A DNA stretch of 64,000 nucleotides from Aurantiochytrium sp. KH105 (lineage: Eukaryota > Sar > Bigyra > Thraustochytrida > Thraustochytriidae). Positions 58,855 to 64,000 of the stretch are shown here, in pieces; within the stretch, counting starts at the first letter, position 1; each line of letters begins with the position of its first letter. The stretch spans positions 80,601-144,600 of the forward strand of contig BGKB01000014.1 in assembly GCA_003116975.1 (NCBI GenBank), written 5' to 3'. A model generated the notes under the pieces. The model made no database searches, had not been told where the DNA came from, and was given only the letters and a program-made list of their open reading frames with translations. The translations under genes and the position numbers were made by a program.

Positions 58855-59105
58855 CCTCTCGGGCTCGCTCCCGGTCCAACCAGCGAAGGCGCTGCTGCTG
58901 CTGCTCTGCTGCTGCCGCCGCTGCTGCTGTCTGCGTGCCTGCGCGTCTGGGGGGCAAGCAGGCGCGAGCGGCGTCTCGCTCGAGCGATGGAGGTATGCTG
59001 GCCGGCGCGCCCGAAAGGCCTCGCGCGGAGGACGGCGGCGCGAGAGGGAACTTGTTTCGAAAACAAGCGAAGCAGAGCAGGAAGAAGGGCCGCGGCTGAA
59101 GGGAG

Positions 59106-59107
59106 GA

Positions 59108-59155
<48 letters not shown>

Positions 59156-59157
59156 AA
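59106..59157. repeat. GAAA tetranucleotide microsatellite
   Basis: About thirteen tandem GAAA units upstream of the secreted cysteine-rich gene, probably in its 5' leader or promoter. Confidence 0.92.
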
Positions 59158-60599
59158 AAAGAGCGACAGTGGCTTGTGAGAGCGAGAGAGAGAGGGAGGA
59201 GGGAGGCGCAGAAAAGACACGGGACGAGACGAGACGAGTCGGCCGCGCGCCGCACCCCGGCTGCCTGGCGGCGGCTGCGCTTCCCGTGGGTCTCGAGCGA
59301 GGGCGGCGACACGTGGCTACTTTTACTGCAAGCAAGCTCCGTGGCCGGCGGGCGAGCGAGCGAGCGAGCGAACTGAGCGAGCGAACTGAGTGGGAGAAGT
59401 GACTTGCGGGGTGTCGAAGACGTGGCGAGGCGTGAGCCAGGAGATGGGAAAAAAATAAAAGAAAAACCTTTTTGTTTATTTCATTTGAATTTGAATTGGC
59501 GTTTGAATTTGAATTTGGTCTCTTGTCACGGAGAGAGAGAGGGAGAGAGAGAGAGAGAGGGAGGATCCAGCCCGCCGGCCCAGCACTGCGCAGCCCGGCT
59601 GCCCGAACAGCCAGCTCAGTGCGGGTGGACGAGGGAGGGAAGAAGGGAAGTGGGGGGGGAGCACTTGCGCGTGCGAGCGACGCCTACCTACGCGGCAGCG
59701 CGCCATGCCGGGCTGGGCTGAGCTGCGCCAGGCCATGCCGGGCTGGGCTCGGCTGGACTGGGCTGGGCTGGGCTGGGCTGGGCTCGCTGGAATGCAAGAT
59801 GGAAAACTTTCTCTCTCTTTTTTTTGTCCAAATTATTTTTTACTTTTTCTTTTGGTTTTGAAATAGAGAAGAAGTCCGTTCCGGCCGATGGAGACTCGTT
59901 TTCCGCTTCTTCACGCGCGCGGACCCGCAGTTCCCGCTGCCACGAAAATCGTTCGTTTGGCCGGCCGGACTGTTGCCCGCAGTCGCACGCGGGCTGCGGG
60001 CGCGGGCGGCGGCGCGGCGCGACGCACCGAATCCTGCCGCCAGCGCCCGCCAAACGCGACAACGAGACGAGAAGAGCCTTCTGCGACCGCGCGCGCCCAA
60101 AGAACTCGGCGTTCCCGCTCGCTCGCTCGCTCGTTCGCTCGCTCGCTCTCGCCCCGCGCCGAGCTGCAGCTCGCCTGCCCTTCCGCAGACCGACTGGTCG
60201 CTGACAGGGAGACATTGAACACAAACAAAGAAAAAATAGAGCAAGTCGCACGGCCAGGTTCGCAATCTCGCTTTCTCCGCGTTTGAACTCGCCAACGCGG
60301 CGACCCATGCGCCTCGCAGTCGCGCGCAGGACAGCACCGATCGATCTCGAGGTCCCGCTTCGCGACTCGAGCGAGCGAGCGAGCGAGCGCGCGCACCGCA
60401 CGCGCGACAGAATGCCTGCGACAACGCGCGGCTGAAGAGCGAGCGGAGATGGACTCTGCTCTGCGGGACATGCTTCAGCCCGCGCACGCGGCTGGCCCGG
60501 CCGTACGCCGCGCCGGCGCGTGCAGTGCAGTGCAGTGCGGCGCGGCGCGGCGCGGCGCGGCGCAGGCGAGACGCGAGCTAGATCTGTGAGCGGCCGGCG

Positions 60600-60663
60600 A
60601 GCGAGGCGAGGCGAGGCGAGGCGAGGCGAGGCGAGGCGAGGCGAGGCGAGGCGAGGCGAGGCG
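60600..60663. repeat. GAGGC pentanucleotide array
   Basis: About twelve perfect tandem GAGGC/GGCGA units in the large spacer, preceded by GCGGCGCGGCGC runs. Confidence 0.92.
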
Positions 60664-63600
60664 GCGCTGGCTTGGCTTGGCGTGGCTGGCCACACGGTGA
60701 ATCTCGGGAAAAGACGGCCGAGACTTCTGCGGGTAATGCGCCCACGCGTGGGGAGTGTGTTGCGGCGGAGGGTAGCAGTGGAAAGAACGGGAAACGTGGG
60801 CTGCCAGCTGCCATCAGCCAGCAGCCATGGCAGCAGCAGCGTCTGCAGCCTGCTCTGGCTGGCAGGCAGCGGCGCGTCTGCTGCAGGGCAGGAGGTAGGG
60901 CGCGGTGCGGAGGACTCGCCCCCCGCCGCCGAGGACTGACCGAGAAGGCGGCAGCCTGACAAGCGCGCGAGGAAAATGAATGGCAGCGGCTGAAGGCCTG
61001 GTGGGCGAGCTGGGCAAAACTTTCTCTCTCTCTCTCTGTCTCACAATTAGCCTCTCTCTGTATGACTGTCTTGTCTGGATAGATTATATATCTGTCCTGC
61101 CGTCGGTGAAACTCACGCGCCCACAGTGGCCCCAAAGCGCCGAGACGGGGTCGTGGCGCCCTCGGGCCGTGCATCCCATCCCATTCATTGGCTTGCGCCG
61201 GCTGCGTTCGCCTCCTTCGCCTCCTTCGTCCCCGCCTCCTCCTTCGTCCTGCCCTCGCCCTCGCGACCCGCGCGAAGTCGCTCGCGGCGCCCGCGCACTC
61301 GGCCCCTTAGAGCGCGCCACCGCCGCCGCGGGACCGGCCCGGCTGGCCGAAGGCAAAGAGGCAAAAAATGCGCGGCTGCGGCTCCCGTCCGTCGCCGAGG
61401 CCGAGCGAATAAAACAAACGTCTCCTCCGTGGCCGATGCAGATGCATCGTCCCGCCTCCGCTGATCTCGTCTCGCGGCTCGCGAAGAGAGAGCGGCGCGA
61501 AAGGAAACCAAGCCAAGCCAAGCCAAGCCAAGCGAAGCGAGCTTGAAGCGAAGCGGACTCGAGTCGCGTGATCGGAGACGAAAGCGGCCCGGGATCGCGA
61601 TCGCGCGGCTTCTGCGCATCTCGTCACGTGCGGGGGGGTCGAAGTTTGAGCCCTGGAAGGAGCAACAAGCGGAGGAAGGAAGCAAGCAAGGCAGGTTGAA
61701 TCGAAGGCCGAGCGGGCTCGATTCGAGAGGCGCCTCGCCTAGACTGGTTCTTGCAGGTTCGTACGATGACAGACCTGCAGGGCTGGATGGCGCGCGTCCG
61801 GAAGCGGCGGGAGACGTGGAGGGCGGGAGACGTGGAGGGCGGGAGGGCTGCGCGACCCGCGGCGGCGGCCTGCGGCGGTGCGAGGGGCGCGCATTTGAAA
61901 GCTTTTTCTGTTTCTCCAGGGGGTGTTGGTGACCGCGAGCTGGCTGTTCATTGGCGCGGCGCGCGCTGCGGGGACATCTTCCAAGTCTCGCTGCGCACTC
62001 GAAAACGGTGTGGGCCGAAGGCGGCCAAGCAGGGCCAATGCGGCGCCGCGGTTCCTGCCGCCAACGTGCACACCCTTCGAGCGAGGGCCTGCACGTCTCG
62101 CCTTTACCTGCTCGCCTTTCCTTTATCTCGCCTTTCCCTCATCGCCATCCTTCGCTTTTTTTATTCGCTTCTCTTGGTCGCTTTTCTTGGTCGCTTTTCT
62201 GGGTCGCTTTTCTGGGTCGCTTTCTCACTTGGTCGCTTTTCTTTGCTTGATCGCTGCTCTCCGCCTCTTCTCAGGCTCTCCAGACAGGCAGGCAGGCAGC
62301 CAGCCAGCCCGAGAAAGCCAACGAAACCCAGCCCGCCATGGCATGCCATTCATGCGGCGGCGGCTGACCTGGCCTGGCCCGACCGCTGCGCGCTCCGGAC
62401 GACGGCCCGGCCCGGCACGACGCGGCTGGCTTCAGACGGCGGCGCGAGCGCCCGCGAGAGGTGGAGAACCTGGCACCGGAAGGGCCGCACACCGACCAAC
62501 TGCACGTGCCCGCACACGACGCACGCGGCATGTGCGGACGGACGCGCGGACGGACGGGCGGCCGCGCCCTTTTGTAAGATAAATGGAACGAATGAATTGC
62601 CATGGTTGGTGACGGGCGAATGAATGCATGGGGATGGATGAATGCTCTGGCGGCACGGCTTTTCCCGCCAATCGAGCCGCCGGCGGACGTGCAATCGACC
62701 ACCGCTAGCATACTGACTCCGTCGACCAAGTTGATTGGGTGGGTGGTTTTTCTGGCTGACTGGCTGGCTGGCTGGCTGGGCTCGCGAAATGAAAAGGAGG
62801 AGCTTGACAAAGTTGTCGATACCGTCGTCGCCATCGGAGCAACTTACATAAGCTGCGTTCTCATTCTACCTCGCTTTGTTCTGTGGCTGCATTTGCATTT
62901 GCCATGGTTGCATTTGCATTTGCGTCATCCATTTGTTGCGCTTCTTTCGTTCAGAATGCTGATCACGGCCGCCGCTTCCTAGAGTCCGCGCGCAGCCTGG
63001 AAGGGCGGATCGTCCCACCATGGCGTCGCGCCGCGGCGTCGTGGCGAGCACCCGGAGGCCTGGTCGCGTAATTCATTCCCGATCGATCGAGCGAGCGACT
63101 GCGAGCTCTTTGCGCTCGAGATCGGCCAGCGGGCAGGTAGTATATACGCCCAAGACAGGAACAGGAGAAGGCAAGAAAAGGTGTGAAGAGGAGGAGCCCG
63201 CCAACGTAGGCCCAAAGAGTTCGATCCCAGATCAGGCAAAAAAAAGTTGAGGGGGTCAAGCAAAGGGAAAGAAGAGAGCGATGAGCACGAGCGAAATTTT
63301 TTTGGCGTCTTCGACGTCAATAGTCAATGCTAGAGATAATACGTGTGTCTTCAGACGACTCGAAACCGGGTGCATGCATGCAGGCTTGCATGCAAGCAAG
63401 CCAGTGAGAAGGTAAACGCGCGACCAGGCCAGCGCTCCCGCGGCCGGCCCGCTCGATTACCCGCCCGCCCGCCCTCCCGCCTGTCTGCAAGTCTGCTTGC
63501 CGACTGTTGCTTTTGTTTGTTCCTTTGATTTGATTCGGTTCTGCGTGAACGACACCTACTGCAGCGCACGCGAACCCCAGTGCACGGCTCCGCTCTGATC

Positions 63601-63753
63601 TTGTTCTGCACAGCGCTAATGAAGCGTAAGTAAATGACGACAGCATCTGGCTGCACAAGACGGACGACTCGGCGAGCGACTCGGCTAATAAACAAGGGGC
63701 GCAAGCGAGAGCGACGCGCGCGCCTGCTCTGCTGCATTGTGCGTGCCCATTAA

Positions 63754-63969
63754 TTAGACGACCTTGATGCCCATCGAGCCTGCCGAGGCGAGGACGCTTT
63801 TGCAAATGCTCTGCAAAGGAATATCCTGAAGGCCCGGGTCGGTCTGCTTGATCTTGGCAACCTCATACACAGCCTTGACAGAGATGGTGGCCACAACCTG
63901 CGTGCCAGGCTCCGCGGCGCCCTTTTCGATACCGGCAGCCTTCTTCAGCAAGTAGCTCGTCGAGGGCGT
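63754..63969 (-). CDS. Mitochondrial-type ribosomal protein uL11, 3' exon (partial)
   Basis: The last exon encodes TPSTSYLLKKAAGIEKG and then ISVKAVYEVAKIKQTDPGL, ending SMGIKVV. This is the C-terminal RNA-binding domain of bacterial-type uL11 (TPPAxxLLKKAAGI ... ARSMGI), not the cytosolic eukaryotic uL11 sequence. The protein is therefore expected in mitochondrial ribosomes. The minus-strand sequence TTGCTAG at 63976-63970 fits a 3' splice site, placing the exon start at 63969. The N-terminal domain and start codon lie beyond the right edge of the window. Confidence 0.85.
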   Translation of the reverse strand, partial: TPSTSYLLKKAAGIEKGAAEPGTQVVATISVKAVYEVAKIKQTDPGLQDIPLQSICKSVLASAGSMGIKVV

Positions 63970-64000
63970 CTAGCAATTCAGAAAAGTGAGAAGTAAGCCC

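Larger units (their letters stand above)
58855..63753. other. 4.9 kb spacer filled with short-unit tandem repeats
   Basis: No gene is supported in this stretch. It holds GAAA (59106-59157), GAGCGAGC, GAATTT (about 59485-59518), GAGA, GGGCT (about 59733-59785), GAGGC (60600-60663), AAGCC (about 61508-61530) and GGTCGCTTTTCT (about 62167-62240) runs, and paired ATTTGCAT motifs at about 62888-62925. A 76-codon frame at 63020 has a strong ATG context but no recognisable feature. The promoter of the cysteine-rich protein lies at the left end and the uL11m 3' UTR at the right end. Confidence 0.5.

Noticed and set aside
59688-60962. 424-codon minus-strand frame in the repeat island
   Set aside because: It is Arg/Ala/Pro/Ser-rich and runs through GAGGC and GGGCT arrays, with no conserved element.
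61114-61190. Minus-strand mini-exon with faint resemblance to ribosomal protein eL37 ending at a GTGAGT donor
   Set aside because: The zinc-binding Cys pair is missing and no following exon encodes the rest of eL37.
63216-63235. tRNA B-box-like GAGTTCGATCCC
   Set aside because: No A box, no acceptor stem pairing and no anticodon arm could be found upstream.
63020-63250. 76-codon plus-strand frame with strong ATG context
   Set aside because: No homology, basic low-complexity start, and no supporting splice or promoter signal. Kept only as a remark.

Overview
The window is nuclear DNA from a GC-rich, intron-poor protist. The combination of genes points most naturally to a stramenopile of the thraustochytrid/labyrinthulomycete type: flagellar PG-rich repeat protein, clathrin AP-2 sigma, EED, DP, two 2OG dioxygenases, a Frizzled-like receptor, and large single-exon genes separated by GC-rich spacers. 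That placement is an inference and was not tested by phylogeny. There are no rRNA genes, convincing tRNAs, CRISPR arrays or transposons. Several reading frames look as if they begin at TTG or GTG. In a eukaryote these should start at an internal ATG, and I have placed the starts accordingly.

Left third (1-25 kb): a PP1-type phosphatase (minus) diverges from actin-interacting protein 1 (plus). Then come a Frizzled-type seven-helix receptor, a FolD/MTHFD homologue that has lost its catalytic residues, and a four-exon multi-span membrane protein. A protein of about 2000 residues with two EF-hands and terminal ankyrin repeats follows, then a single-span membrane protein and two tandem MFS transporters of FLVCR/SLC49 type.

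Middle (25-46.8 kb): an EED-like Polycomb WD40 protein, a 1405-residue flagellar PG-rich repeat protein, a 234-residue unknown, and a 1652-residue PH/RBR/RanBP2-finger ubiquitin ligase. Next are a TPR-2OG dioxygenase, an indoleamine 2,3-dioxygenase homologue, a syntaxin-16/Tlg2 SNARE, the AP-2 sigma subunit and a three-exon DP transcription factor.

Right third (46.8-64 kb): a small reconstructed two-exon gene with a KEN box, a 1647-residue SulP transporter with STAS, cyclic-nucleotide and EF-hand modules, a secreted or ER prolyl 4-hydroxylase, and a secreted cysteine-rich repeat protein. A spacer of nearly 5 kb filled with short-unit repeats comes next, and the 3' exon of mitochondrial-type ribosomal protein uL11 runs off the right edge.

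Four spliced genes were assembled by hand from donor, branch-point, acceptor and phase: the membrane protein, AP-2 sigma, DP and the KEN-box gene. Their introns are short. They mostly use GTACGT or GT(A/G)AGT donors and carry a CTAAC or CTGAC branch motif about 20-60 nt before the acceptor. One AP-2 sigma intron lies directly after the ATG. The genes do not form one pathway. Local themes are membrane traffic (syntaxin and AP-2 sigma are divergent neighbours), signalling and cell-cycle control (PP1, EED, DP, KEN-box protein), and oxygenases.
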